A stretch of DNA of 64,000 nucleotides from Sabulicella rubraurantiaca (lineage in GTDB: Bacteria > Pseudomonadota > Alphaproteobacteria > Acetobacterales > Acetobacteraceae). Made by a program: the position numbers and the translations under genes. Shown piece after piece: positions 34,820 to 43,059 of the stretch; within the stretch, counting starts at the first letter, position 1, and each line of letters begins with the position of its first letter. The stretch is from NCBI RefSeq assembly GCF_017355885.1, contig NZ_JAFEUU010000013.1, positions 1-64,000 on the forward strand. Reading direction: 5' to 3'. A model generated the notes under the pieces. The model did not search any database and was not told the DNA's origin. It worked only from the letters and a program-made list of their open reading frames with translations.

Positions 34820-35697
34820 GGTTTCCGCTTCGCTTCCACACGCGCGATCCAGCTCGTGGCCGCGAAGATGACCAGCCCGCCCACCAGGGTGGAGCGTTCC
34901 GGCACCTCCGAGAAGACGAGGTAGCCGAGCAGAGTGGCCCAGATCAGGTCCAGGAACCGCACCGGCTGCGCGGTGCTGATGTCGGCCAGCTTGAAGGCCG
35001 TGGTGAGCAGGAAATGCCCGAGCGTGCCGAGCATCCCGCAGAGGATGACGATGCCCCATTGCGTCGCGTTCGGCCATTCCCAATCCCAGGCGGCGAAGGG
35101 GAAGGTGAACAGCGCCACGGTGATGGACTGCCAGGCCACGATCACCTCCGGCGCGTCGCGTCGCGTCAGCGCCTTGGTGATGAGAAAGGAGGCGGCGAAG
35201 AGCGGCGAGGAGCAGAGCATGATCACGGAGAACCCGCCCCCCGCGCCGGTCAGGTTCGGCCCCACCACCACCAGCACCCCGGCAAAGCCGAGGAGAGCGG
35301 CAGCCCAGCGCTGCCAAATCATGCGTTCGCCCAGGAAGGTCACGGCGCCCAGCATGATGAAGAGCGGCGTGGTGAAGCCGATCGCCGTCATCTCGGCGAA
35401 GGGGATGTGGGGCAGGGCGGTGAACCAGAAGAACAGGCCCGAGGCATGCACCGCCCCGCGCCACATCTGCCCCGCGATCCCGTTCGGCCTGTAGGCCGCG
35501 AGGCCGGCACGCCAAATCCAGGGCAGAAGGGGCAGAAGACCGGCGGCGTAGCGGAGGAACTGCACCTCGAAGGGCGGCAGGACCTGGGCAAGGGCGCGAA
35601 GCTGGGAGTTCAGCAGCGCGAAGCACAGTCCCGCCCCGGCGGCGAAGAGCATTCCGGCGAGGTTGGGGTTCATCGGCGCGGGCAGCTTCGCAGGCAT
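34816..35697 (-). CDS. EamA/DMT-family permease
   Basis: A ten-span transporter with 293 residues and two EamA repeats. It begins MPAKLPAPMNPNLAGMLFAA, with a second methionine at residue 9 as a possible start. Repeat features are PPFEVQFLRYAAGLLPLLPW, IGFTTPLFIMLGAVTFLGER and AQPVRFLDLIWATLLGYLVF. It differs clearly from the permease at 20341, so the two are not recent duplicates. It is coupled to the hydrolase and divergent from the CoxL-like gene. Confidence 0.9.
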   Translation of the reverse strand: MPAKLPAPMNPNLAGMLFAAGAGLCFALLNSQLRALAQVLPPFEVQFLRYAAGLLPLLPWIWRAGLAAYRPNGIAGQMWRGAVHASGLFFWFTALPHIPFAEMTAIGFTTPLFIMLGAVTFLGERMIWQRWAAALLGFAGVLVVVGPNLTGAGGGFSVIMLCSSPLFAASFLITKALTRRDAPEVIVAWQSITVALFTFPFAAWDWEWPNATQWGIVILCGMLGTLGHFLLTTAFKLADISTAQPVRFLDLIWATLLGYLVFSEVPERSTLVGGLVIFAATSWIARVEAKRKP

Positions 35698-35738
35698 GGA
35701 CCGGTTGCGGAAGCCCCGCCCGGCCCTACACTCACGCC

Positions 35739-38045
35739 ATGCCCGACACGAACCTTTCCTTCGACCCCAGCCGGATGAAGTTCGGCATCGGCCAGCCCGT
35801 ACCGCGCCAGGAGGATCCGAAGCTCCTGCGCGGGCAGGGGCGCTACACGGATGACCTCGCCCTGCCGGGGCAGGCCTATGCCTTCGTCGTGCGCTCGCCC
35901 TACGCGCACGGCGTCCTGCGCGACGTGGACGTCTCCGCGGCGCGGGAGGCGCCGGGCGTGCTGGCGGTGATTACCGCCACCGACCTCGAATCCTACGGCG
36001 AGATGGTCTGCGCCATGCCCCTGGGAGGGCTGAAGACGACGCGCCGCCCTGCCCTGGCCAAGGACAAGGTGCGCTGGGTGGGCGACCCGGTGGCCGTGGT
36101 GGTGGCGGAGACGCGCGCCCAGGCCAAGGACGCCGCCGAGTTCGTCATGCTGGACGTGGAGCCGCTGGACTCCGTCACCGAGGCGTCTAAGGCCGCGGAC
36201 GCGCCCGCGCTGTACGACGACATTCCCGGCAATTGCGTGTTGGATTTCTCCTACGGTGACCGCGCGGCGCTGGACTCCGCCTTTGCCGGGGCGAAGCACG
36301 TGGAGCGGCTGTCGCTGCGCAACAACCGCGTGGTCGTGGCCTCCATGGAGCCGCGCTCGGCCATCGGCGAGTATGCCGACGGGCGCTTCACCCTGCATGT
36401 GGGCTGCCAGGGCGTGTTCGGGCTGCGGAACCAGCTGGCGGACGACATCCTGAAACTGCCCCGCGACCAAGTGCGGGTGCTGACGGGCAATGTCGGCGGC
36501 TCCTTCGGCATGAAGGCGAATGCCTATCCGGAATACCTGCCGCTGCTGCACGCCTCCAAGCTGCTCGGGCGCCCGGTGAAATGGACCGACGAGCGCTCGG
36601 GCGCTTTCCTTTCCGACCAGCACGGCCGCGACCACGAGGTCGAGGCGGAACTGGCCTTCGACGCGGAAGGGAAGATGCTGGCGGTGCGGCTGACGGCCTT
36701 CGCCAATATGGGCGCCTATCTCTCGACCGTTGCGCCGCTGATGGGCACGGGCAATTTCGTCAAGAACGTGCAGAGCAACTACGCCATCCCGCAGATCGGC
36801 GTCTTCACGCGCTGCATGCTCACCAACACCACCCCGGTCAGCGCCTATCGCGGCGCGGGGCGGCCCGAGGGCAACTACTTCATGGAGCGGCTGATCGAGG
36901 CCGCCGCCCCGCGCCTCGGCATCCCGGCCAATGAGATCCGGCGGCGGAACCACATCACGCAATTCCCCTACAAGGCGGCCAGCGGCTCCACCTACGATTC
37001 GGGCGAGTTCTCGGCCGTGCTGGACAAGGCACTGGAGGCGGCGGACGTGGCGGGCTTCCCCGCCCGCCGGGCGGAAAGCGAGTCGCGCGGCATGAAGCGC
37101 GGCCTCGGCATCGGCAACTTCCTGGAATGCACCGCCCCGCCGGCCAAGGAACAGGGCGGGCTGCGCTTCGAGGAGGACGGCACGGTGACCATCATCACCG
37201 GGACGCTGGACTACGGGCAGGGCCACTGGACGCCCTTCGCCCAGGTGCTGCACGCGAAGCTCGGCGTGCCCTTCGAGAGCATCCGGCTGATGCAGGGCGA
37301 TTCGGACCTGCTGGTGGCGGGCGGCGGCACGGGCGGCTCCAAGTCGCTCATGGCGAGCGGCGCGGCGATCCTGGAGGCGAGCGACCTCGTGATCGAGAAG
37401 GGGCGCGCGGCCGCGGCGCATGTGCTGGAGGCAGCGCCGGTGGATATCGAGTTCACCGATGGCCGCTTCAGCATCGCCGGGACGGATCGCGGCATCGGGG
37501 TGATGGAACTAGCGGCGCGGCTGCGGGAAACCCCGTCACTGCCCGCCGAGGTGCCCTCCAACCTCGACGTCACCCATGTCTTCGACCAGGCGCCGATGGC
37601 CTACCCCAACGGGTGCCATGTCTGCGAGGTCGAGGTGGACCCCGATACCGGGGTGGCGAAGGTGGTGCGCTACACGGCCGTCAACGATTTCGGCGTCATC
37701 GTGAACCCGTTGATGGTCGCGGGCCAGGCGCATGGCGGCATCGCCCAGGGACTTGGCCAGGCGCTGCTGGAGCGGGTGGCCTATACGGAGGATGGCCAGC
37801 CCATCACCGGCACCTTCATGGATTACGGCCTGCCGCGCGCCGATGACCTTCCCGCCATCGAAACCCTGTCCCATGGCGTGCCCTGCGAGACCAACCCGCT
37901 TGGCGCCAAGGGCTGCGGCGAGGCGGGCTGCGCCGGCAGCCTGCCAGCGGTGATGAACGCGCTGTGCGACGCGCTGGGCGTGACGCATATCGACATGCCC
38001 GCGACGCCCGAGGCGGTGTGGCGCGCCCTGCACGCGGCGGGGTGA
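35739..38045 (+). CDS. CoxL-like molybdenum hydroxylase large subunit, orphan
   Basis: Proteins of the xanthine oxidase family bind the molybdopterin cytosine dinucleotide cofactor and hydroxylate carbon centres. The product has 768 residues. The N-terminal ab hammerhead domain starts PVPRQEDPKLLRGQGRYTDD, followed by VGDPVAVVVAETRAQAKDAA. The active-site loop reads AYRGAGRPEGNYFMERLIEA and not the AYRCSFR of true carbon monoxide dehydrogenase. The catalytic glutamate is in GAKGCGEAGCAGSLPAVMNA. Small [2Fe-2S] and medium FAD subunit genes, normally adjacent, are absent. The substrate is unknown. Confidence 0.9.
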   Translation: MPDTNLSFDPSRMKFGIGQPVPRQEDPKLLRGQGRYTDDLALPGQAYAFVVRSPYAHGVLRDVDVSAAREAPGVLAVITATDLESYGEMVCAMPLGGLKTTRRPALAKDKVRWVGDPVAVVVAETRAQAKDAAEFVMLDVEPLDSVTEASKAADAPALYDDIPGNCVLDFSYGDRAALDSAFAGAKHVERLSLRNNRVVVASMEPRSAIGEYADGRFTLHVGCQGVFGLRNQLADDILKLPRDQVRVLTGNVGGSFGMKANAYPEYLPLLHASKLLGRPVKWTDERSGAFLSDQHGRDHEVEAELAFDAEGKMLAVRLTAFANMGAYLSTVAPLMGTGNFVKNVQSNYAIPQIGVFTRCMLTNTTPVSAYRGAGRPEGNYFMERLIEAAAPRLGIPANEIRRRNHITQFPYKAASGSTYDSGEFSAVLDKALEAADVAGFPARRAESESRGMKRGLGIGNFLECTAPPAKEQGGLRFEEDGTVTIITGTLDYGQGHWTPFAQVLHAKLGVPFESIRLMQGDSDLLVAGGGTGGSKSLMASGAAILEASDLVIEKGRAAAAHVLEAAPVDIEFTDGRFSIAGTDRGIGVMELAARLRETPSLPAEVPSNLDVTHVFDQAPMAYPNGCHVCEVEVDPDTGVAKVVRYTAVNDFGVIVNPLMVAGQAHGGIAQGLGQALLERVAYTEDGQPITGTFMDYGLPRADDLPAIETLSHGVPCETNPLGAKGCGEAGCAGSLPAVMNALCDALGVTHIDMPATPEAVWRALHAAG

Positions 38046-38071
38046 CGGACGCGGCGTTCTGGCCACCCTAG

Positions 38072-38184
38072 CGGCCCGAAAGGGCCGAGCGCCCGACTGG
38101 GCGCCGCCGCAAGTGCGGCGAAGCCAAGGGACGCGGACGCGTCCCGCCCGGCGACTGAGGGGCACGAAGGCGACGCCTTCGTGC
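38072..38184. repeat. Intergenic array of five hairpins (element 1)
   Basis: Five inverted repeats follow each other in the gap after the CoxL-like gene. They are CGGCCC-GAAA-GGGCCG (38072), GCGCCC-GACT-GGGCGC (38089), CGCCGC-AAGT-GCGGCG (38105), GGGACGCG-GA-CGCGTCCC (38128) and GCACGAAGGC-GAC-GCCTTCGTGC (38162). The blocks GCGGCGAAGCC (38115) and GCCCGGCGACTGAGG (38146) recur in the element at 52693. No T run is present. Confidence 0.8.
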
Positions 38185-38192
38185 GGCCTAAA

Positions 38193-38420
38193 TCAGTGTA
38201 GGGCGTAGCTGCGGAGGTGCCGGTGCTCGCGCTCGGCAACCAAGCCGAGGGCGAGGTGGTCCACCGCCTCCATGGCTTGGCGGGCCTTCTGATAATGGGT
38301 GCTTTCCGGCGCCGTTTCGCGCAGGACCTGGGTGCAGAGGCCGCGGAAATCCTCGGCAGCCTCCAGCACCTCGCGCACGGTTTCGGGCTTCAGCTTGCGG
38401 CGACGTGGGGACCTGGTCAT
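38193..38420 (-). CDS. Small charged hypothetical protein
   Basis: I do not recognise this 75-residue protein. It begins MTRSPRRRKLKPETVREVLE and then continues with an amphipathic helical stretch rich in E, A, R and H (AMEAVDHLALGLVAEREHRH), ending SYALH. No signal, span or metal motif is visible. It is likely cytoplasmic and all-helical. It stands alone between the hairpin array and the oxaloacetate decarboxylase gene, and its frame has normal codon use, so I think it is real, with some doubt. Confidence 0.6.
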   Translation of the reverse strand: MTRSPRRRKLKPETVREVLEAAEDFRGLCTQVLRETAPESTHYQKARQAMEAVDHLALGLVAEREHRHLRSYALH

Positions 38421-38494
38421 GCCCCTTTTCTAGCCCAGACGCGCGAACAAACCAAGAATGCGACGGTGGGAGGGTGGTGGGGGGCCATCGCCTC

Positions 38495-39346
38495 TCAGCC
38501 CAGGTATTCCTTCATTTCTTCGCTATATTGGGCCTCGCGGGTCCAGCGCGCCATGGCGCCTTTTTCCGGCATTCCGGGCACGGCGTGGCCGTGGCGCAAC
38601 GCCGTCAGAGCGGCAAAAATCGCCTGTGCCGCAGCCTGGGACGGGGCATGGCCGATCAGCGCCACCCGCACCCCCCGGCTGGCCAGGTAGTCGCGGTCCC
38701 GGATCTCCTCCGTCAGCGTGCCAAGGATGAGGGGCAGGGTCGCCGCCTCGGCGGCCGCGTCCAGCTCCTCCCGGGTGGTGACGCCGGTCAGGAAGATCGC
38801 GTCGGCGCCGGAACGGTTGTAGGCGGCGATGCGGCGCAGGCAGTCCTCGCGCCCCGTCACCGACATGGCGCCCGTGCGCGCGAAGACGCAGGTCGCCTTG
38901 TCCATCCGGGCGGCGAGCGCGGCGCGGACCTTGCCCACCCCTTCTTCGACGGAAAGCAGCCGCGGCTTGGGGGCGCCATAGGGGCGGGGCAGATCCGTAT
39001 CCTCGATGGAGAAGCCGGCGATGCCCGACGCCTCCAGCTCCTCGGTCGTGCGGGCGGCATTCATCGCGTTGCCGTAGCCATGGTCGGCATCGGCCAGCAC
39101 CGGCAGGCGCGTTGCGGCGCGGCAGATGCGGCGCGCCTGTTCCGCGAACTCGCTCAGCGTGATCAGGATGTGGTCCGGCGCGCCGAGAATGGCGAGGCTG
39201 GCGGTGGAGCCGGCGAACATGCCCAGCTCGTAGCCGATCTCCTCGGCGATGCGGGTGGAGAGCGGGTCGTGGACCGAGGCGGGATGGAGGCAGGATGCGC
39301 CCGAGAGGACGGCGCGCAGGGCCTCGCGGCGTTGCGTATGGGTCAT
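38495..39346 (-). CDS. Oxaloacetate decarboxylase (PEP mutase/isocitrate lyase superfamily)
   Basis: This group removes CO2 from oxaloacetate to give pyruvate, in the manner described for Pseudomonas PA4872. I start at MTHTQRREALRAVLSGASCL; longer frames run into the divergent promoter. The product is 283 residues. Signature parts are ASVHDPLSTRIAEEIGYELG, LITLSEFAEQARRICRA, the metal loop VLADADHGYGNAMNAARTTE and the IEDTDLPRPYG helix. The isocitrate lyase KKCGH motif is missing, and ARTGAMSV stands where the mutase gating loop differs. Other acid lyase functions remain possible. Confidence 0.85.
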   Translation of the reverse strand: MTHTQRREALRAVLSGASCLHPASVHDPLSTRIAEEIGYELGMFAGSTASLAILGAPDHILITLSEFAEQARRICRAATRLPVLADADHGYGNAMNAARTTEELEASGIAGFSIEDTDLPRPYGAPKPRLLSVEEGVGKVRAALAARMDKATCVFARTGAMSVTGREDCLRRIAAYNRSGADAIFLTGVTTREELDAAAEAATLPLILGTLTEEIRDRDYLASRGVRVALIGHAPSQAAAQAIFAALTALRHGHAVPGMPEKGAMARWTREAQYSEEMKEYLG

Positions 39347-39419
39347 GGTGGCAGTGTTGCCGCCCCAGCCTCCCACGCCTAGCCTCCCGGCCGACCAGTC
39401 GAGGAGAGGGACGCATTCG

Positions 39420-40505
39420 ATGGTGAGCGAGACGCAAGGCGAATACCTGTGCCTGCATGAATTCGTGAAGGCGGCGAAGCGCAAGCTAAACGGCAATATC
39501 TGGGACTATCTGGTCGGTGCCACCGAGACCGAGACGACGCTGAAGCGCAACCGCCTCGCCATCGACTCCGTCGCCCTGCGCCCGCGCGTGCTGAACAATG
39601 TTGAGAAGGTGGACACCTCGGTCGAGTTCCTGGGCCACCGCATCGCCCTGCCGGTGATCCTGGCGCCGGTGGGCTCGCTGGAAAGCTTCCACCCCGAGGG
39701 CGGCGCAGCCGTCGCGCGCGGCGCGGGCGAGTTCGGCGTGCCCTACATGCTCTCCTCCGTCAGCCAGCCGGGGCTGGAGGAGACGGCGCAGGCGGGGAAG
39801 GGACCCAAGATCTTCCAGCTCTACGTGCGCGGCGACCGCGCCTGGAGCGATGCGATCGCGGAGCGCGCCATCGCCGCCGGCTACGACGCCTTCTGCATCA
39901 CGGTGGACACAGCGCATTACAGCCGGCGCGAGCGCGACATCGCCAAGCGCTTCGTGAAGACCTGGCGCGCCGCGAATACCGGCATGGAATGGCAGGCCGC
40001 GCTCTCCTGGGCCGACATCGCGCACTTCAAGGCGAAGCATAAGATCCCGCTGATCCTGAAGGGGATTGGCACGGCGGAGGACGCGCTGATCGCCCTCGAT
40101 CACGGGGTGGAGTTCGTCTACGTCTCCAACCATGGCGGGCGGCAGCTGGATGGCGGGCGCGGCTCGCTGGACGTGGTGCCGGAGGTGGTCGAGGCCCTGT
40201 CCGGCCGCGCTAAGGTGATCGTGGACGGCTCCTTCTCGCGCGGGACCGACCTCGTGAAGGCACTGGCCCTGGGAGCTGACTATGTCGGGCTGGGCCGCCT
40301 CTACCTCTACGGCCTCGCCGCCGAGGGCTCGGCGGGGGTGCATCGCGTGCTGGAGTTGCTGCAGGACGAGACGATCCGTGCCCTGGGCCTGACCGGGGTG
40401 ACGGAGTTCGCCGGCCTGCAGCGCGGCCACATCCACATGAACGCGCCGATGGTGACGCTGCCGCATGTGCACAGCGCCTTCCCGCTGATCGGCGAGGGCT
40501 ACTGA
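39420..40505 (+). CDS. FMN-dependent alpha-hydroxy acid dehydrogenase/oxidase
   Basis: The family oxidises 2-hydroxy acids such as lactate, glycolate or mandelate with FMN. I start at MVSETQGEYLCLHEFVKAAK; upstream in-frame sequence lies in the divergent gap. The product is 361 residues. FMN contacts are ILAPVGSLESFHPEGGAAVA and IFQLYVRGDR; the catalytic histidine and arginine are in FVYVSNHGGRQLDGGRGSLD. The phosphate site is VDGSFSRGTDLVKALALGAD. No membrane segment is seen, so it is a soluble type. It faces away from the decarboxylase gene. Confidence 0.92.
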   Translation: MVSETQGEYLCLHEFVKAAKRKLNGNIWDYLVGATETETTLKRNRLAIDSVALRPRVLNNVEKVDTSVEFLGHRIALPVILAPVGSLESFHPEGGAAVARGAGEFGVPYMLSSVSQPGLEETAQAGKGPKIFQLYVRGDRAWSDAIAERAIAAGYDAFCITVDTAHYSRRERDIAKRFVKTWRAANTGMEWQAALSWADIAHFKAKHKIPLILKGIGTAEDALIALDHGVEFVYVSNHGGRQLDGGRGSLDVVPEVVEALSGRAKVIVDGSFSRGTDLVKALALGADYVGLGRLYLYGLAAEGSAGVHRVLELLQDETIRALGLTGVTEFAGLQRGHIHMNAPMVTLPHVHSAFPLIGEGY

Positions 40506-40510
40506 AGGCG

Positions 40511-40592
40511 TTCCCCGCGAGGCAGCGGCTGCCGGTCTCGTGGGGAAGCATCGGCTGAAACTCGGGCCCGCCTCCGGATACCGCCGGAGGCG
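40511..40592 (+). terminator. Two hairpins after the hydroxyacid dehydrogenase gene
   Basis: The first pairs TTCCCCGCGAG with CTCGTGGGGAA (one G-U pair, 40511-40547). The second pairs CGCCTCCGG with CCGGAGGCG around ATACC-type loop (40569-40592). Neither is followed by a T run, so RNA end protection is as likely as termination. Confidence 0.5.
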
Positions 40593-40675
40593 CCCCGAAT
40601 TGCGCCCCAATCCTGCCCTTCCGGCGCCGCGACCTCGCCCTTGTCGCGGCGTTACCATGTCGTGAGGATTTACCC

Positions 40676-41077
40676 ATGGTCCGGAGGAACCGACGCATGG
40701 TCCGCAAGATCATCCTGATGCCGCTGGCCGCGCTGGCCCTTTCGGGCTGCGTCGTCAACGAGGGCGTGGGGTATTACAGCCCGGGCTACAGCCCCGGCTA
40801 TTACGCCGCTCCAGCCGCCAGCTACTACGCGCCACCGGCCTATTATGCCCCGGCCCCCCGTTACTACGCGGCGCCCGCGCCCCGCTACTATCCAGCCCCG
40901 CGCTATTATTCGGCGCCGCGTTACTATGACGGGCCGCGCCACTGGGACCGCGGGTCCCCGCCCGTGGTCACGGTGCCAAACAGGAATTACGGGCGCGACT
41001 ACAGCCGCGGTCCCAGCTACAGCAATCGCGGATACTCGCGGCTGGAGCAGGGGGCAGTGAACATGCTGCCGCGCTGA
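40676..41077 (+). CDS. Tyrosine/proline-repeat lipoprotein
   Basis: A small lipoprotein of 133 residues from the first ATG, or 126 from the second (MVRKIILMPLAALALSG). The lipobox LALSGC places the acylated cysteine at residue 25 of the longer form. The mature part begins VVNEGVGYYSPGYSPGYYAA and continues with repeats of YYAPAP, PRYYAAPAP and RYYSAPRYY, about 24 tyrosines in 75 residues. The end is rich in R, N, S and Y. No known domain. Such tails may bind envelope polymers or aggregate; that is a guess. Confidence 0.8.
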   Translation: MVRRNRRMVRKIILMPLAALALSGCVVNEGVGYYSPGYSPGYYAAPAASYYAPPAYYAPAPRYYAAPAPRYYPAPRYYSAPRYYDGPRHWDRGSPPVVTVPNRNYGRDYSRGPSYSNRGYSRLEQGAVNMLPR

Positions 41078-41089
41078 CGGGGCACCGTC

Positions 41090-42340
41090 TTAAGCTGGCC
41101 GCGGTTCCGTGACCGGCCGGGGCGGCAGCTTCCACAGCAGGAACAGCATCACCAGCAAGGCCGGCACTGCGGCAAAGGTGGTGAGCAGGAAGAAATTCGG
41201 CCAGCCGAGCCATTCGGCCAGCTGGCCGGACCATCCGCCAAGCACGCGCAGCGGCACCCCCGCCAGCGAGGACAGCAGCGCGTATTGCGTGGCCGAGAAG
41301 GAGCGGTTGGTCAGGCTCGTCAGGTAAGCGACGAAGGCTGCGTCGGCGAGGCCGTCGGTGAAGTTCTCCACCCCCACCTGGGCATAGAGCATCCCCATGT
41401 CGCGGCCCGCATGGGCAAGCGCGACATACATCAGGTTGGAAAGCATCTGCGCCAGCCCGGTGATCACCAGCGCCCTTCCGGTGCCGATGCGCCGGACGAA
41501 CCAGCCCCCCGCCACCACCCCGGCCAGTGTCGCGACCAAGCCGAAGACGCTGCCCACCGCCGCCACCTCGCCGCGTGTGAAGCCGAGTTCGCGGTAGAAG
41601 GGCGCGGTCATGATGCCGGCCAGCGCCTCCCCCAGCTTGAACAGCGCGACGAAGAGCAGGATGGCGAACCACCAGCGCCGGTTCATGAAGTCGAGGAAGG
41701 GGTTCACCACCGCGACCTGGATGCGCCGCCCCCAGGACATGAGTTCGCGCGGCGGCGCGGCAGGCTCGGGCGCCAGCAGCACGGCGATGAAGCCGATTCC
41801 GACCAGGGCGGCGCAATAGGCGAAGGCCCCGGCCCAGCCGACAAAGGCGACCAGCGCCAGCGCACCCGCATTGGCCGCCAGCAGCGCGAAGCGATAGCCC
41901 CAGACATAGCAGGCGAAGCCGTAGCCCTGCTCCTCCTCCTCTAGGATCTCGATGCGGTAGGCATCCACCACAATGTCCTGCGAGGCGGAGAGGAAGGCGA
42001 CCAGCACCGCCACGGCCGCCGTGACAGCGGGGGCGGAGGCGGGATCGGTAAAGCCCAGGGCGAGGATGGCCAGCATCAGCGGCGGCTGGATCGAGGCCAT
42101 CCAGCCGCGACGCCGCCCCAGCCGCGCCAGCAGGGGCGGCGTCGCGTGGTCCAGCACCGGCGCCCAGAGGAATTTCAGCGAGTAGGACAGGCCGATCAGT
42201 GCGGTGAAGCCGATCGCCGCCAGCGACACCCCGGATTCGGAGAACCACTGCCGCAGCACGAAGCCGGTGAGCGGCAGCGGCACCCCTGCGGCAAAGCCCA
42301 GGGCGAGCATGACGAGGAAGCGGCGGTCGCGAAGCAGCAT
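41090..42340 (-). CDS. AmpG-type muropeptide permease
   Basis: AmpG proteins bring anhydromuropeptides back from the periplasm for cell wall recycling. The product has 416 residues and about 12 spans. The signature AFLSASQDIVVDAYRIEILE, with EEEEQGYGFACYVWGYRFAL after it, is diagnostic of the family, as are FLWAPVLDHATPPLLARLGR and DAAFVAYLTSLTNRSFSATQ. It starts MLLRDRRFLVMLALGFAAGV. It diverges from the phosphatase gene after 45 bases. The substrate is inferred from the family only. Confidence 0.87.
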   Translation of the reverse strand: MLLRDRRFLVMLALGFAAGVPLPLTGFVLRQWFSESGVSLAAIGFTALIGLSYSLKFLWAPVLDHATPPLLARLGRRRGWMASIQPPLMLAILALGFTDPASAPAVTAAVAVLVAFLSASQDIVVDAYRIEILEEEEQGYGFACYVWGYRFALLAANAGALALVAFVGWAGAFAYCAALVGIGFIAVLLAPEPAAPPRELMSWGRRIQVAVVNPFLDFMNRRWWFAILLFVALFKLGEALAGIMTAPFYRELGFTRGEVAAVGSVFGLVATLAGVVAGGWFVRRIGTGRALVITGLAQMLSNLMYVALAHAGRDMGMLYAQVGVENFTDGLADAAFVAYLTSLTNRSFSATQYALLSSLAGVPLRVLGGWSGQLAEWLGWPNFFLLTTFAAVPALLVMLFLLWKLPPRPVTEPRPA

Positions 42341-42385
42341 GCCGCATGGCTACCAGCGCCCGCGCCCGGGGGCTACACGCCCCCC

Positions 42386-43012
42386 ATGGATGTCACCCGC
42401 TTCTTCCTGATCCGTCACGCCCTGGTGGAGCCCTCGGCCCGCGCCATCCTCTACGGCTCCATGGACGTGGCGTTGTGCGACGCCGCCCTACGCGAGGAGG
42501 CGGCGCTGTATCGCTGGCTGGCGGCGCGCCTGCCCCAGCCGGCGCGCTGGGTCACCTCGCCCCTGTCGCGCACCCGCGCCACCGCCGCCGCCATCTTCGC
42601 TGCCGGCTACCCGGAGCAGGTCCTCGACACGGAGGAGGATTTGCAGGAGCAGCATCTGGGCGAATGGCAGGGCATCACGCACGAGGCGCTGGTCGAGCGG
42701 CTTCGCCATCCGGCCCATCCTTTCTGGCCGCATGGCGCGGAGGAGCGCCCGCCCGGCGGCGAAAGCTTGGACGACGTGCGCGTCCGCGTCGGCCACGTGC
42801 TGGAAGGCCTGTCACAGACCTGCCGTGGCGGCGACGTGGTGATCGTCGCGCATGGAGGCTCCATCCGCGGCGCGCTGGCCCATGCGCTGGGTCTGTCCGC
42901 GCATCAGGTGCTCTCCTTCTCCATCCGCAACCTCGGCCTGACGCGGTTGGAGCGGCACGGGACGGATTGGCGTGTCGTCGCAGTGAATGAGGAGCCCTGG
43001 ACCCCGGCCTGA
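42386..43012 (+). CDS. Histidine phosphatase family protein
   Basis: The family uses a phosphohistidine intermediate; members include phosphoglycerate mutase, CobC and SixA. The product has 208 residues. The first catalytic region is FFLIRHALVEPSARAILYGS, where the usual RHG is RHA. The rest is standard: WVTSPLSRTRATAAAIF, QEQHLGEWQGITHEAL and the second histidine in VVIVAHGGSIRGALAHALGL. The layout resembles CobC/alpha-ribazole phosphatase, but no cobalamin genes are near, so I leave the substrate open. Confidence 0.88.
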   Translation: MDVTRFFLIRHALVEPSARAILYGSMDVALCDAALREEAALYRWLAARLPQPARWVTSPLSRTRATAAAIFAAGYPEQVLDTEEDLQEQHLGEWQGITHEALVERLRHPAHPFWPHGAEERPPGGESLDDVRVRVGHVLEGLSQTCRGGDVVIVAHGGSIRGALAHALGLSAHQVLSFSIRNLGLTRLERHGTDWRVVAVNEEPWTPA

Positions 43013-43059
43013 GCGGCGTCTAGAAATATGACGTAATAGGGGCTTGGGGGAGATCATTG

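Noticed and set aside
33986-35626. An extended reverse frame joining the hydrolase to a 268-residue head
   Set aside because: The head is the wrong frame of the DMT permease; the true start is the ATG overlapping its stop at 34819.
35739-38045. Carbon monoxide dehydrogenase (CoxL) as a firm name
   Set aside because: The defining AYRCSFR loop is absent and the other two subunits are not adjacent, so only the wider family is supported.
38072-38184. Tandem terminators as the explanation for the hairpin cluster
   Set aside because: None of the stems is followed by T, and five stems in a row with recurring linkers is far more than one gene end needs.
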